Assembly (NCBI RefSeq): GCF_004799345.1
Contig: NZ_SSMC01000004.1
Span: 124,001-188,000, forward strand
Direction of reading: 5' to 3'
From: Robertkochia marina
GTDB taxonomy: Bacteria > Bacteroidota > Bacteroidia > Flavobacteriales > Flavobacteriaceae
Length of the DNA stretch: 64,000 nt
Of the stretch, positions 32,018 to 42,400 are shown piece by piece. The notes beneath the pieces are model-generated. The model saw nothing but the letters and a program-made list of their open reading frames with translations, was not told the DNA's origin and made no database searches. The translations under genes were made by a program, and so were the position numbers. How positions within the stretch are numbered: position 1 is the stretch's first letter; every line of letters starts with the position of its first letter.

Positions 32018-32700
32018 TGAATTCCGTCTTTTAGGAGTTCCGGGTATTTATTCTGAAACCTTTTTAAACGAGGAATGGAAACATTCCTGACATAAGGGTT
32101 GTCAGGATTTCTTTTTTCATAATCCTGGTGATAGTCTTCTGCCTCCCAGAATTTCTTGATCTCTTTTATCTCTGTTACTATGGGCTTATCAAAATAGTTG
32201 CCATCTTCCAGTTTGGTAATATAGTCCTGTATGATCTTTCGTTCTTCAGGGGTGCTGTAAAAGGTAATAGACCGGTATTGCGCCCCTTTATCAGGTCCCT
32301 GCTGATTCAGGGTGGTGGGGTCATGGGAGCCGAAAAATACCTGGACCAGGGTCCCGAAACTTACTTCTTCCGGGTCGTAATATACCTTTACAGATTCTGC
32401 ATGCGTAGTGCGACCATAACTAACGGCTTCATAGGTCGGGTTCTCTTCTTTTCCTCCGGCATACCCTGAAACAGCCTCCTTAACCCCTTTAACACTTTCA
32501 AAGATGGCTTCGACACACCAAAAACAACCACTGGCAAAATAGGCGGTTTTATATTGGGAGAGATCTTGCGTTTCTTTTTTAAGAACAGTGGCAGCGAGTG
32601 GGTCATTTTCTGTGTCAGCTTCCTTCTTTTTGGTTGCCGACTGGCAGGAAGAAATGGTGAAGAAGGCAAAAATACCTAATAATACGGATGATGATTTCAT
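32014..32700 (-). CDS. msrA: Peptide-methionine (S)-S-oxide reductase, lipoprotein form
   Basis: 228 residues. Reduces oxidised methionine S-sulfoxide in proteins. The catalytic GCFWCVEAIFESVKGV followed by SGYAGG is intact, with the later YHQDYEKRNPDNPY motif. The N-terminus is a lipoprotein leader (LLGIFAFFTISSCQS, lipobox ISSC), so it is probably anchored in the periplasm, where it would repair envelope proteins. It lies between two ECF modules. Confidence 0.94.
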   Translation of the reverse strand: MKSSSVLLGIFAFFTISSCQSATKKKEADTENDPLAATVLKKETQDLSQYKTAYFASGCFWCVEAIFESVKGVKEAVSGYAGGKEENPTYEAVSYGRTTHAESVKVYYDPEEVSFGTLVQVFFGSHDPTTLNQQGPDKGAQYRSITFYSTPEERKIIQDYITKLEDGNYFDKPIVTEIKEIKKFWEAEDYHQDYEKRNPDNPYVRNVSIPRLKRFQNKYPELLKDGIH

Positions 32701-32799
32701 AGGATGGTTTTTTCAATAGGTCTGAAAGAATTTACTTTCCTTACAGTTCCATTATTTAAGATACATAAAACGATCATGAGGTGGAGGTTGCTCTGCATA

Positions 32800-32836
32800 A
32801 AAAGAAACACCATCCTTCCGAAGAAGAATGGTGCTT
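32800..32836 (-). terminator. Rho-independent terminator with UUCG-type loop
   Basis: On the minus strand CACCATTCTT-C-TTCG-G-AAGGATGGTG (one T:G pair) followed by TTTCTTTTT. It lies 30 nt after the DUF6249 gene stop at 32864. Confidence 0.8.
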
Positions 32837-32863
32837 AAAAGAATTCGTCAGGGTTGCTGTAAA

Positions 32864-33205
32864 TTAATCCAGCTTTTGCGACATTTTGAATCCTGCAAAA
32901 AGGCCTGCTCCGGCAAGGGTGAAAATGGTGCCCGGAAAGGCGATATTCTCATCTACCCCCAGGTTGTAATGAAGCATGCCGGCAATAAAGATGCCCAATC
33001 CTATTCCAAACAGGATCATAGCCAGGTTCAGGATAAGGACCTTCCAAATGGGGGAGGTGGTTTTTTTATTGCTGTAAAATATAGAGGCGTCGGCTCCCTT
33101 ATCTATAAGTGCCAGGCGTTCTTTATGCCTGGAAGAGATAAAGAGGTAGATCACTCCGAAAACAACCCCGAACATGATTGGTAAAATAATGACTTCAGAT
33201 CCCAT
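32864..33205 (-). CDS. DUF6249-type small membrane protein
   Basis: 113 residues with three membrane segments (near 5-23, 55-78, 90-107). The cytosolic loop SSRHKERLALIDKGADASIF is the signature of DUF6249 proteins, which in Bacteroidota commonly sit beside an ECF sigma gene, as here with the divergent sigma gene at 33357. A regulatory link is inferred from position only. The terminator at 32800-32836 follows. Confidence 0.85.
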   Translation of the reverse strand: MGSEVIILPIMFGVVFGVIYLFISSRHKERLALIDKGADASIFYSNKKTTSPIWKVLILNLAMILFGIGLGIFIAGMLHYNLGVDENIAFPGTIFTLAGAGLFAGFKMSQKLD

Positions 33206-33261
33206 AATAAATTAATTAAGATTACTATATTTTATTGATTAATGAATACATTCACCCATAG

Positions 33262-33346
33262 GACGACACCTTGAAGAAGGCGGTTACATTTTTTTCGAAA
33301 AAATATTTTTAGAGTTTTATGTAACCCGGTTAAAGGTATTGTCGTC
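33262..33346. promoter_or_regulatory. Long imperfect inverted repeat upstream of ECF sigma gene
   Basis: GACGACACCTT (33262-33272) and GGTTACAT (33282-33289) recur in inverse order and orientation as ATGTAACC (33319-33326) and AAGGTATTGTCGTC (33333-33346). It ends 10 nt before the ATG at 33357, so it may be an operator pair or a leader hairpin with a 29-nt AT-rich loop. Confidence 0.5.
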
Positions 33347-33356
33347 TTAAGGCTAC

Positions 33357-33932
33357 ATGACCAACCTAAACGAAAACCTAATCATCAACAACGTTCTGGC
33401 GGGAGACAAGGATGCCTTTGCAATTCTTGTAGACCGCTACCAGGATATGGCGTATACCATTGCCGTTCGTATTCTCCATGATCCTGATGAGGCAGCAGAT
33501 GTGGTGCAGGAGTCTTTTATTAAGAGTTATGAGGTGTTAGATAGTTTTCGGGGTGATGCCAAGTTTTCCTCCTGGATCTACCGTATCGTGTACCGTAAGG
33601 CCCTTGACAGGCTAAAGTCGATCAAGCGAAGACGAACAGATGCGATTGATCCTGTAAAAGAAGGGACTATGATGGCAGAAGATGCTGAAAATGCCTTTCA
33701 GCAATTAATGAAGGCAGAACGCAGGGAAATGGTAAAGAATGCGATTTCCCAATTGAAGCCCGACGAACAGACCTTGATCCTGCTTTATTATTTCGAAGAA
33801 TCTTCGATCAAGGAGATCACTGAAGTGCTGGGTTTAGGTATGGAAAATGTCAAGGTGAAATTATTTAGAACACGAAAAAAGTTGTTCCACTTATTAAAGG
33901 GACAGGTTGATCATATAAAAGTTGAATCATGA
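33357..33932 (+). CDS. RNA polymerase ECF sigma factor
   Basis: 191 residues. Region 2 has FAILVDRYQDMAYTIAVRIL and DPDEAADVVQESFIKSYEVL; region 4 has PDEQTLILLYYFEESSIKEI and TEVLGLGMENVKVKLFRTRK. Overlaps the following membrane protein gene by 4 nt (ATGA), so the two are coupled. Distinct from the sigma factor at 29397 in sequence; two ECF systems thus sit within 5 kb. An inverted repeat precedes it. Confidence 0.94.
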   Translation: MTNLNENLIINNVLAGDKDAFAILVDRYQDMAYTIAVRILHDPDEAADVVQESFIKSYEVLDSFRGDAKFSSWIYRIVYRKALDRLKSIKRRRTDAIDPVKEGTMMAEDAENAFQQLMKAERREMVKNAISQLKPDEQTLILLYYFEESSIKEITEVLGLGMENVKVKLFRTRKKLFHLLKGQVDHIKVES

Positions 33933-34312
33933 GTACACAGGAAGAAAAAGAAATGGATGATTTTATCAGGAAGATGGTGGTAGATACCGGCCTTGAAAAG
34001 CCTTCTCCAGATCTGAAAAGTTCTATTATGAAGGGGCTTAAAAAGAAATACTCCGGCGTAGTGTACAGATCGTTGATCTCCAAAAAAGGCTGGGGGCTTA
34101 TGTTTATCTCGCTCGCAGCATATATTGCCTTTGCGTTCTATAACCCTTTCGGAGTAGAATCCATCGGGGTCGACCTTTTTCCCTGGGATCTCAGCGGGCT
34201 GTTTGGGCAATCTTCAACGGTTACCTTATCTGCCATCGGTATCTTTGGTTTTATGATGGTTATCCAGGTGCTACTCTTAAAACGAATGTTAGACCAGGAT
34301 TTTAAGAAATAA
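33929..34312 (+). CDS. Small two-helix membrane protein, probable partner of ECF sigma
   Basis: 127 residues. Cytosolic N-terminus of about 50 residues (MDDFIRKMVVDTGLEKPSPD) followed by membrane segments WGLMFISLAAYIAFAFY (near 52-69) and LSAIGIFGFMMVIQVLLL (near 101-119). The N-terminal 'GLEKPSPDL' stretch recurs in bacteroidetal sigma partner proteins. The ATGA overlap with the sigma gene implies an anti-sigma or accessory role; no zinc-binding anti-sigma motif is seen. Confidence 0.75.
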   Translation: MSTQEEKEMDDFIRKMVVDTGLEKPSPDLKSSIMKGLKKKYSGVVYRSLISKKGWGLMFISLAAYIAFAFYNPFGVESIGVDLFPWDLSGLFGQSSTVTLSAIGIFGFMMVIQVLLLKRMLDQDFKK

Positions 34313-34323
34313 ACATAAAAGAG

Positions 34324-34348
34324 AAAAGGGCCGTAAAGGCCCTTTTTT
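34324..34348. terminator. Rho-independent terminator between convergent genes
   Basis: AAAAGGGCC / GGCCCTTTT stem with loop GTAAA and six T, 11 nt after the stop at 34312 and 20 nt from the convergent M14 gene stop. Confidence 0.85.
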
Positions 34349-34367
34349 GTTATTAATAGCAAGACTA

Positions 34368-36890
34368 TTATTGAGGTACCTGAATATGCGCTCCAAAAAA
34401 GAGGGCGTTCAGGAATAACTTATTGGTGCCGTACCAGGATCCTCTGAAATTAGGATTGTCTGCAAAAAGGATCACCCTGCCACTTCCGACCTTTGTAGTG
34501 ACTATAGAGGCTGCATTTTTCATGAATTCATTAAGGTTTTTATCCGTAATAAATCCATCAATATGCGGGTCGTCCGTATATTTTGCAACGGTGGAAAACT
34601 GATTTTTTGATGGCTGTAACCATACCGAATTGTTCTTGTAAACCGGCAGCTTCTCGTCGGTATAACCAAAGGCAACAGGGTGTGTGAGGTCCAGGTCTAC
34701 CTCAAATATACCGCCACCGACCTCGCTCTTACCAAGTTCTTCCCTGGCTGTAATATAGGGCAGTCGGTCTGAAGTTTCTGTTGTATCTTTTTTCTCAACC
34801 AGTTTTTCTGAGATCACCTTATTCTTGATCAGCCAGGAAACGGCTGTTCCACTGGCAATAAGGGTATTTCCTTTAGAGATCCAATTTTTGAGTTTGGCAA
34901 CAGCAGCGCTGTCGAGGGTATTGTAACCGCCGGAAACCATTACCATAGTTTTGTAGTCTTGAAGGGATGCTCCTTCAAAATTACGTGTGGGAATCTTGGT
35001 GATGGGCATATGTACTCTTTGATCAAGAAGATGCCATACTTCTCCGGCCTCATAAGAGCTGACACCATGCTCTACCAACATGAAGGGTTTGGGAGGTGTC
35101 ATAGGGTTCACGTAGCCGCTTCCCAGGTCAATACCCTTACCGCGGTGATATCCTGTGGCTACACTTTGTACAGGAACCTTAAACTGGGTGGCCCCGGCTT
35201 TCATGATCTCAAAGAGTTGATCCGTGTTAATTTCCTGTTTGCTAACCGGTATCATTAACGTACCCGGTGCAAAGGAGGTCGCATTACCATTTATTTCAGT
35301 GGTGAAACCTTTGAAAGCGGCCGCTACCCTTACCTTATTTTCCTGAAGGAAATTCAGGAAGGCCGGACTGTTGTAATCACTCCAGTTAACCAGGTAAGCA
35401 TAGGAGGAAGGACCGAAATCGGGAATACTGACAACAGATTCACTATCGGTGATCTCTCTTCCCGGATTGATACGTCCCTTTACAGCTTCATAGTCGGCAT
35501 TATAGAAGTTGGCTAAAGACCAGGCTGAGGCATCGTAATATACGCTGTCACGATATTCGTTATAGGTTTCGAAAACAGACTGCACCATTCGGTATTGTTC
35601 CTGGGCTGTAGGTACAAGGTAAGAACCATCATTCTGCTCATAAACTTTGATCTTGTGCAGGAGAAGTTTGTCCAGAAAGGCCTGGAGCCGGTTCTGATCA
35701 TTATTTATCTCAAAGCGATACCCGTTGATACCACTTTTTCTGGCATTGTCGACCCCGGATTCGAAGAATCGTTTCTGATAGTCCTGGAGGTAGGTTCGGT
35801 TTTCAACCGCAGCCTTGACAGTGGTCATACTCGATACAAACTGATTTCTAATGGTAAAAGGAAAGGTAACCTTACCCATGTCAGTTTCCTGAACATGGCC
35901 CCTGGAGCTGGCCTGCTCAAAAAGCAGTCCAAGGCCTCCCTGAAGGTCAGGGTAAGAGGATCCGTATCCGGGATAGGTCCCGTCAAAAACTTCTCCGGTA
36001 AAATAAAGCGAACCTATAGAGTCCAGTGAGGTTGCAAAATAGTCGCCAAACAGGTTGTTGAGGTCTTCATAATTTTCTTTAGGCATGATGGGGTCTTTAG
36101 AGCCATTGGCCTTCATGGGTTCAAAAAAATAGGTGCTTTGCGTACCCATTTCGTGAAAATCGGTCACTACATGAGGGTACCACTGGTGGTACCAGTTAAG
36201 TTTTCCGCGACTTTCCGGATGCACTGCTAAAAACCAGTCTCTGTTAAGATCAAACCAATAGTGATTGGTACGCCCGCGAGGCCAGGTCTCGTTGTGTTCA
36301 ATATCCTGCGGATCTGCCACCAAAGGACTGCCCTTAAAGCTGTTGGCCCATTGCGTATGCCGGTCTCTGCCATCAGGATTAATGGTGGGGTCTACAAAGA
36401 TCACAGCGTGATCACGGTATGCTGCGATCTCAGGATGTTCTGATGCAACCAGGGTATATGCCGATAATAAAGCTGCTTCTGAGCTGGAGGGCTCATTACC
36501 GTGTACATTGTAGCCGAGGTTGATGAAAACAGGCTGGGTGTCTTGTGCCGGAACTTCTCCGTTCTTAATGGCCAGGTGCTGCGTTCTTATCGATTCAAGA
36601 TTGTTGAGGTTTTCTGCTGTGCTGATTCTTAATATCACCAACGACCTGCCCTCATAGGTCTTTCCATATTCTTCCAGTTCTGCCCGGTCAGATAATGTAG
36701 CCAGGGTTTTTAAATAGGCAACGATCATATCGTGACGGGTGTGTTGCTCTCCGATACCATAACCTAAAAAGCTTTCGGGTGAAGGAATATTTTGGTCAAA
36801 AGGCTGGTATTTTTCCAGAAAGTATTCCTGTGCAGATAGGGGGGCAATGGCTCCTAAGAGAAGCATGGCCATAACTAAGAATTTTCTCAT
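34368..36890 (-). CDS. Secreted M14-family zinc carboxypeptidase
   Basis: 840 residues. Signal peptide MRKFLVMAMLLLGAIAPLSA. Peptidase M14 domain with the zinc ligands HGNEPSSSEAAL (H-x-x-E) and VVTDFHEMGTQS (third His), substrate FDLNRDW and the likely catalytic Glu in LGLLFEQASSRG. The C-terminal half includes a glutamine-amidotransferase-like beta/alpha domain (VMVSGGYNTLDSAAVAKLKN, WISKGNTLIASGTAVSWL). Probably digests peptides in the periplasm or outside. Monocistronic; no T9SS sorting domain at the end. Confidence 0.9.
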   Translation of the reverse strand: MRKFLVMAMLLLGAIAPLSAQEYFLEKYQPFDQNIPSPESFLGYGIGEQHTRHDMIVAYLKTLATLSDRAELEEYGKTYEGRSLVILRISTAENLNNLESIRTQHLAIKNGEVPAQDTQPVFINLGYNVHGNEPSSSEAALLSAYTLVASEHPEIAAYRDHAVIFVDPTINPDGRDRHTQWANSFKGSPLVADPQDIEHNETWPRGRTNHYWFDLNRDWFLAVHPESRGKLNWYHQWYPHVVTDFHEMGTQSTYFFEPMKANGSKDPIMPKENYEDLNNLFGDYFATSLDSIGSLYFTGEVFDGTYPGYGSSYPDLQGGLGLLFEQASSRGHVQETDMGKVTFPFTIRNQFVSSMTTVKAAVENRTYLQDYQKRFFESGVDNARKSGINGYRFEINNDQNRLQAFLDKLLLHKIKVYEQNDGSYLVPTAQEQYRMVQSVFETYNEYRDSVYYDASAWSLANFYNADYEAVKGRINPGREITDSESVVSIPDFGPSSYAYLVNWSDYNSPAFLNFLQENKVRVAAAFKGFTTEINGNATSFAPGTLMIPVSKQEINTDQLFEIMKAGATQFKVPVQSVATGYHRGKGIDLGSGYVNPMTPPKPFMLVEHGVSSYEAGEVWHLLDQRVHMPITKIPTRNFEGASLQDYKTMVMVSGGYNTLDSAAVAKLKNWISKGNTLIASGTAVSWLIKNKVISEKLVEKKDTTETSDRLPYITAREELGKSEVGGGIFEVDLDLTHPVAFGYTDEKLPVYKNNSVWLQPSKNQFSTVAKYTDDPHIDGFITDKNLNEFMKNAASIVTTKVGSGRVILFADNPNFRGSWYGTNKLFLNALFFGAHIQVPQ

Positions 36891-36969
36891 AAAAAAGTCA
36901 GGTATTATTTATAGACGGACAAGATAAATAATTCCTTCGCCAAGTGAAAATCAGAAAGTGTCTAATGAA

Positions 36970-38235
36970 TTAAGCCAGTCGCGCCGTCTTATTTTTCCAT
37001 TCCAGCGCACTGAAGTAATAGGTGGAAACAATAGTGAACATAAAATACAACAGCATGATAGCATTAGCCCAGGGCAGGAATTCCTCCATACCGAACCAGC
37101 TTCCCGTAAGCAGGATGAACAGGATGCCACCCGCAGACCGCAAGTATTCGATCCATGGAGCATAGGAATGTCCGTCCATCAGGCTGGAATAGCCAAAGAT
37201 ACCTGCAAACACAAAAAAACCGAAAAGCAGTAATCCGTTGAAACCGATCTCCGCATAATTGTAAAACATGAAGAGCATTAGGCAGGTACTAAAGATCAAT
37301 TGAAAAACAGCGTAGCTTTTCAAAAGGAAAGAGGCTTGCGGGTTGTATTTCTTAAAATTGTATACATCTTCAATGATGCTGTAAGGGTATTTTTCTTTTA
37401 CATCTTCCGGTCTCCACCCGGTAGGCATGATCCAAATCCTTAATTTGTCGAACCAGCTGCGTGTTCTCCATGCATCTTTCAGGAGTCTCCAGAAATGTTG
37501 GAAATTTATGATCACGGGGTTCCAGGTAGCTGCAGGTTTGAGAACACCGTATACGGGTGGTACCTCTTTCAATTCTTCCTGGAAAGTGCCGAACATTCGA
37601 TCCCAGATGCAGAAGATCTGTCCTAAATTCTTGTCGATGTACTCCGGATTGATGGCGTGGTGTACACGGTGTTGAGACGGAGTTACAATAATATATTCAA
37701 GCCATCCCATTTTGCCGATATGTTTGGTGTGATACCAGAACTGTAGAAATAATTGCAGGGGAGCCAAAATGGCGATCACCTCTGAAGGTACGCCCAGCAG
37801 CGCTGCCGGAATTAATAAAAGCGGGAAATAACCAAAAATATTAGAGATCGATTGTCGTAAGGCACAGGCCAGGTTAAATTCTTCGCTGCTGTGATGGATC
37901 ACATGCTGATTCCAGAAAATATTCACTTTGTGACTAAGACGGTGATTCCAGTATCCTGCAAAATCAATAGCTATGAACCCAAGGGCGTAGACCATCCAGG
38001 TTGACTCGATCTCCATCAGAGCGAGATGCTCCAGGAGGAAGGGGTACGACACCAGGACCACTGCAAGACCGAGGGAATCCTTGATAATATTGGTGAGTCC
38101 GGAGCTTAGGCTGGAAACCGTATCCATGACGGTGTGGGTCTGTTTCCCACTGAGATGGCCGTACAGGATCTCAAAAAGAACCAGGCCAATAAAAAACGGA
38201 ATGGCGTAAAGCAGGGCGGTGGCATAGGTTTCCAT
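36970..38235 (-). CDS. Sterol desaturase/fatty acid hydroxylase-type membrane di-iron enzyme
   Basis: 421 residues. Several membrane helices and the three histidine boxes of the superfamily: WNHRLSHKVNIFWNQHVIHH (HxxxH and HxxHH) and QHRVHHAIN. Oxygen-dependent hydroxylation or desaturation of a lipid is expected; the substrate is unknown. The last 150 residues add four or so further hydrophobic segments (AVFQLIFSTCLMLFMFY, ILFILLTGSWFGMEEF) not needed for catalysis. Monocistronic. Confidence 0.88.
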   Translation of the reverse strand: METYATALLYAIPFFIGLVLFEILYGHLSGKQTHTVMDTVSSLSSGLTNIIKDSLGLAVVLVSYPFLLEHLALMEIESTWMVYALGFIAIDFAGYWNHRLSHKVNIFWNQHVIHHSSEEFNLACALRQSISNIFGYFPLLLIPAALLGVPSEVIAILAPLQLFLQFWYHTKHIGKMGWLEYIIVTPSQHRVHHAINPEYIDKNLGQIFCIWDRMFGTFQEELKEVPPVYGVLKPAATWNPVIINFQHFWRLLKDAWRTRSWFDKLRIWIMPTGWRPEDVKEKYPYSIIEDVYNFKKYNPQASFLLKSYAVFQLIFSTCLMLFMFYNYAEIGFNGLLLFGFFVFAGIFGYSSLMDGHSYAPWIEYLRSAGGILFILLTGSWFGMEEFLPWANAIMLLYFMFTIVSTYYFSALEWKNKTARLA

Positions 38236-38313
38236 AGATAGCGATGCGTTGTTTCTTCTTTATTACTATAAAAATAACGGAAATTTCCTGATTAAGGAAT
38301 GGATATCATTCCA

Positions 38314-39219
38314 TCAATCTTCCGGTTGGTTGTTGATCCTGCGCTGAGGTTCTCTGAAGTTTACCGTAAAGTGTACGCCCCCATGAGAGGTTTCTCTTGT
38401 AAGACTTCCTCTAAGCTGACGAACCAGGTTGTTAATAAGGCGAAGACCCAGAGAATTTGGTTTTTTGGCCAGGGTCGTATCATTAAATCCAATGCCGTTA
38501 TCCTTGAGTTGAAGGAGGTAGTTTTCTCTGTGATCCTTGTGAAGGGTGATGGTGATCAATCCCTTTTTGTCGCCCAGGATACCATGCTTAAGGGTGTTTG
38601 TTATAAACTCATTGATCAAAAGCCCCAGGGGTACAGCCGTATCGATGCCCAGTTTGATGTCGGGCATGCTTACCTTCAGCGTAATATTGTTATTGACTCC
38701 TTTGATGGAGCGGATCAGGTGAGATGCCAATTGCTCTACATATTCCTGGTATTGTATTCTTGAAATATCATCATAGGCATACAGCATTTCATGGATCAGT
38801 GCCATGGAGATAACCCGGTACTGACTGCTTACAAGTAGTTCTTTAGTTCGATCGTCCGTGGTGTTTCGGGATTGCAAACTGAGCAAACTGGATACCGTTT
38901 GCAGGTTATTCTTTACCCGGTGATGGATCTCCTTGAGAAGGATCTCATCCTGGGTGTTTTGCTTTCTTAAATTTCGGTTGGTCTCTATAAGGAGTTGCTG
39001 ACTTTTCTTTAAGCGTATATAAATGGCGGCATTAAAGAGCAGTGCCATTCCCAAAAGGGCTGTGAATATACTGATATACCAGGATGTTTGAAGGTAGTAG
39101 TAACTAAATGGACCCATAATCAGTGCTGCAACGCCCAGTATCATACTGATATTGAGATAGGGGCGTAGCTTTGCGGAGTGCAGCATAGTATCCTTTTTCG
39201 GGGCCATAGTTTCGTTCAT
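38314..39219 (-). CDS. Orphan sensor histidine kinase (HisKA_2 family)
   Basis: 301 residues. Two membrane helices (ISMILGVAALIMGPFSYYY and ISIFTALLGMALLFNAAIYI, with almost no periplasmic loop), a short coiled linker, the phosphoacceptor segment LLKEIHHRVKNNLQTVSSLL and an ATPase domain with LLINEFITNTLKHG (N box), KDNGIGF (G1) and NSLGLRLINNLV (G2). No response regulator is adjacent. Sensing would have to be within the membrane or through a partner. Confidence 0.9.
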   Translation of the reverse strand: MNETMAPKKDTMLHSAKLRPYLNISMILGVAALIMGPFSYYYLQTSWYISIFTALLGMALLFNAAIYIRLKKSQQLLIETNRNLRKQNTQDEILLKEIHHRVKNNLQTVSSLLSLQSRNTTDDRTKELLVSSQYRVISMALIHEMLYAYDDISRIQYQEYVEQLASHLIRSIKGVNNNITLKVSMPDIKLGIDTAVPLGLLINEFITNTLKHGILGDKKGLITITLHKDHRENYLLQLKDNGIGFNDTTLAKKPNSLGLRLINNLVRQLRGSLTRETSHGGVHFTVNFREPQRRINNQPED

Positions 39220-39351
39220 TTTGATCGGTTCTGAGAACGGACACAGGTCTTTGGGGGGTTACCGCAGTTCCTTACAGATTGATTCAGGCGAAAGTTAAAT
39301 ACGGTATTAACCTTTAAAGTTGTTTTCGTGTTAAATATATTTAATTTTTTT

Positions 39352-39387
39352 AAAAAAGAAGCGGTGACTTCTAAGGAAGCCACCGCT
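39352..39387 (-). terminator. Rho-independent terminator of secA
   Basis: AGCGGTGACTTC / GAAGCCACCGCT stem with one mismatch and loop TAAG; the minus strand continues into a T6 run. It lies 32 nt after the secA stop. Confidence 0.75.
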
Positions 39388-39418
39388 TTTATCATAATAA
39401 TCCGATAATTTTCTAAAA

Positions 39419-42400
39419 TTACTTTCCGTCTACCAGTACCCACTCTCCGGAACTAAGCATCGGAAGGGCTTGTTTGAACTTTAAGGTCTTATTTTCACCA
39501 CTAACTACATTCTTAATGGTAACCTTTTCATTTCTTCCGATTTTCGGTCGTTCTCTGGTGATGGTTTCTGTAACCTGGGGTCTTTGTTGAGTCTGTCCTG
39601 CCGCCCTGTTTTGAGCAGCCATTTCATCGGAATTCGGGATCTCTTCTTTAGAGGTTTTATAGCTTTCCTTGCGTTTTACCTCACGAGCCTCCTGAATATT
39701 AGAGGTATCTTCCGTTGGCAGTTCTCCTTTGAACAGGAAGGATACCACCTCACGGTTTACCTTATCGATCATGGCTTTGAACAGTTCGAAGGCTTCAAAC
39801 TTATAGATCAATAGAGGATCTTTTTGTTCGTGCACAGCTAACTGAACCGACTGTTTCAACTCGTCCATTTTGCGAAGGTGTGTCTTCCAGGAGTCATCGA
39901 TAATGGCCAGGGTGATATTCTTTTCAAAATCAGTCACCAGCTTTTTACCTTCAGACTCATAAGCTTCTTTCAGATCGGTAACTACTTTTAAGGTTTTTAC
40001 ACCGTCGGTGAAAGGCACTACAATACGCTGGAAACGATCTGACTGGTTTTCGTAAACATTCTTGATCACCGGGTAGGCAGTTTCCGCATTTCGCTTCATC
40101 TTGTCTTCGTAGTAGGTGTAGGCCGCCTTATAGATCTTTGAAGCGATCTCCATATAGGTGAAAGTCTTGAACTCTTCTTCACTGATAGGTGAGGTGATCG
40201 AGAAATGCTTGATCAGTTCGAATTCGAAGTTCTTAAAATCATTCGCCTCTTTATTGTATTCTGCGATGGCTTCGCAGGTATCAAAGATCATATTGGCAAT
40301 GTCGAGCTTCAGCCTGTCTCCCTGAAGGGCGTGCTTTCTTCTTTTGTAAACAACTTCCCTTTGAGCATTCATCACATCGTCATACTCCAGGAGTCGCTTA
40401 CGAATACCAAAGTTATTCTCTTCTACTTTCTTCTGGGCTCTTTCGATAGATTTGGTCATCATGCTGTGCTGTATCACCTCTCCCTCTTCAAGTCCCATAC
40501 GGTCCATGATCTTGGCAACGCGGTCTGAACCGAAAAGTCGCATCAGGTTGTCTTCAAGAGATACGTAGAATTGAGAGCTTCCGGGATCTCCCTGACGCCC
40601 TGAACGTCCTCTTAACTGACGGTCAACCCTTCTTGAATCGTGACGCTCGGTACCGATAATGGCCAATCCTCCGGCATCTTTAACCTCTTTAGAAAGTTTA
40701 ATGTCGGTACCACGACCAGCCATGTTGGTCGCAATAGTTACCACCCCGGGGTTACCGGCCTGGGCAACAATATCGGCCTCCTTCTTGTGCAGCTTCGCGT
40801 TCAGTACATTGTGATTGATCTTTCTGATCGAAAGCATTTTTGATAGTAATTCAGATACCTCTACCGAGGTTGTACCTACCAGTACAGGACGTCCCTGGTT
40901 AACCAGTTTTACAATGTCGTCAATAACGGCGTTGTACTTCTCTCTCTTGGTCTTGTAGATCAGGTCTTCTTTGTCAAACCTGGCAATAGGACGGTTGGTA
41001 GGAATTTCAACCACATCCAGTTCATAGATCTCCCAGAACTCACCGGCCTCAGTAATGGCTGTACCTGTCATACCCGCCAGTTTGCTGTACATGCGGAAAT
41101 AATTCTGCAGGGTAATGGTAGCAAAGGTCTGGGTAGCGGCTTCGATCTTTACGTTCTCCTTGGCTTCTATAGCCTGGTGAAGTCCGTCAGAATAACGACG
41201 CCCGTCCATAATACGACCGGTTTGCTCGTCTACGATCATGACCTTGTTATCCATCACCACATATTCCACATCCTTCTCGAATAAGGTGTAGGCCTTTAAA
41301 AGCTGATTCATGGTGTGAATACGCTCACTCTTAACAGAGAAATCTTTGAAAAGGTCTTCCTTCAGTTCAGCTTCTTTCTCAGCTTCCAGTTCCTGTTTCT
41401 CTATGCGGGCGATCTCAGTACCGATATCTGGCATTACGAAGAAATCAGGATCGGTATCTCCCGATAAGTATTCGATACCTTTATCGGTCAGTTCTATCTG
41501 ATTGGTTTTCTCATCAATAACAAACCAGAGGGCCTCATCAACTTTCGGCATCTCCCGGTTGTTGTCCTGCATATAGTAGTTCTCGGTTTTTTGCAGTAAC
41601 TGCTTAACCCCCTCTTCGCTGAGGAATTTGATCAGCGCCTTGTTTTTCGGAAGTCCTCTGTAAACCCGCAGCAACTGGAATCCACCTTCCTTGGTATCTC
41701 CGTTCGCGATAAGCTTTTTAGCTTCAGCAAGTACTCCGGTAAGATACTGGCGCTGTTTAGAAACAATGTCGCTTACCTTAGGCTTGAGCTCGTTGAATTC
41801 GTGAAGATCACCTTTGGGAACCGGACCGGAAATGATCAGAGGGGTACGTGCATCATCCACCAGTACCGAGTCAACCTCATCAACAATAGCAAAATTGTGT
41901 TTGCGTTGTACCAGGTCTTTGGTCGTGTGGGCCATATTATCTCTCAGGTAATCGAAACCAAATTCATTGTTCGTACCATAGGTAATATCGGCCAGGTAGG
42001 CTTTGCGTCGGCTGGCAGAATTTGGCTGATGATTGTCAATACAATCAACAGACAGCCCGTGAAACTCAAATATAGGGGCCATCCATGCGCTGTCTCGTCT
42101 GGCCAGGTAGTCGTTTACGGTAACCAGGTGAACCCCGTTCCCGGTAAGGGCATTGAGGTATACAGGCAGGGTAGCCACGAGGGTTTTACCTTCCCCGGTC
42201 TGCATCTCTGCGATCTTCCCCTGGTGCATGGTGATCCCCCCGATGAGCTGTACATCATAATGGATCATATCCCAGGTGACCTCCTTGCCGGCAGCATCCC
42301 AGGAGTTATTCCAAACCGCCTGATCGTCTTCCAGGTTTACGTATTCCTTAATGCCTGACAGCTCCCTGTCAAAAGAGGAGGCTGTTACCATTAGGGTAGG

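Noticed and set aside
41801-42358. 185-codon plus-strand ORF antisense to secA
   Set aside because: Lies wholly within secA, composition follows the secA codon pattern, no recognisable domain.
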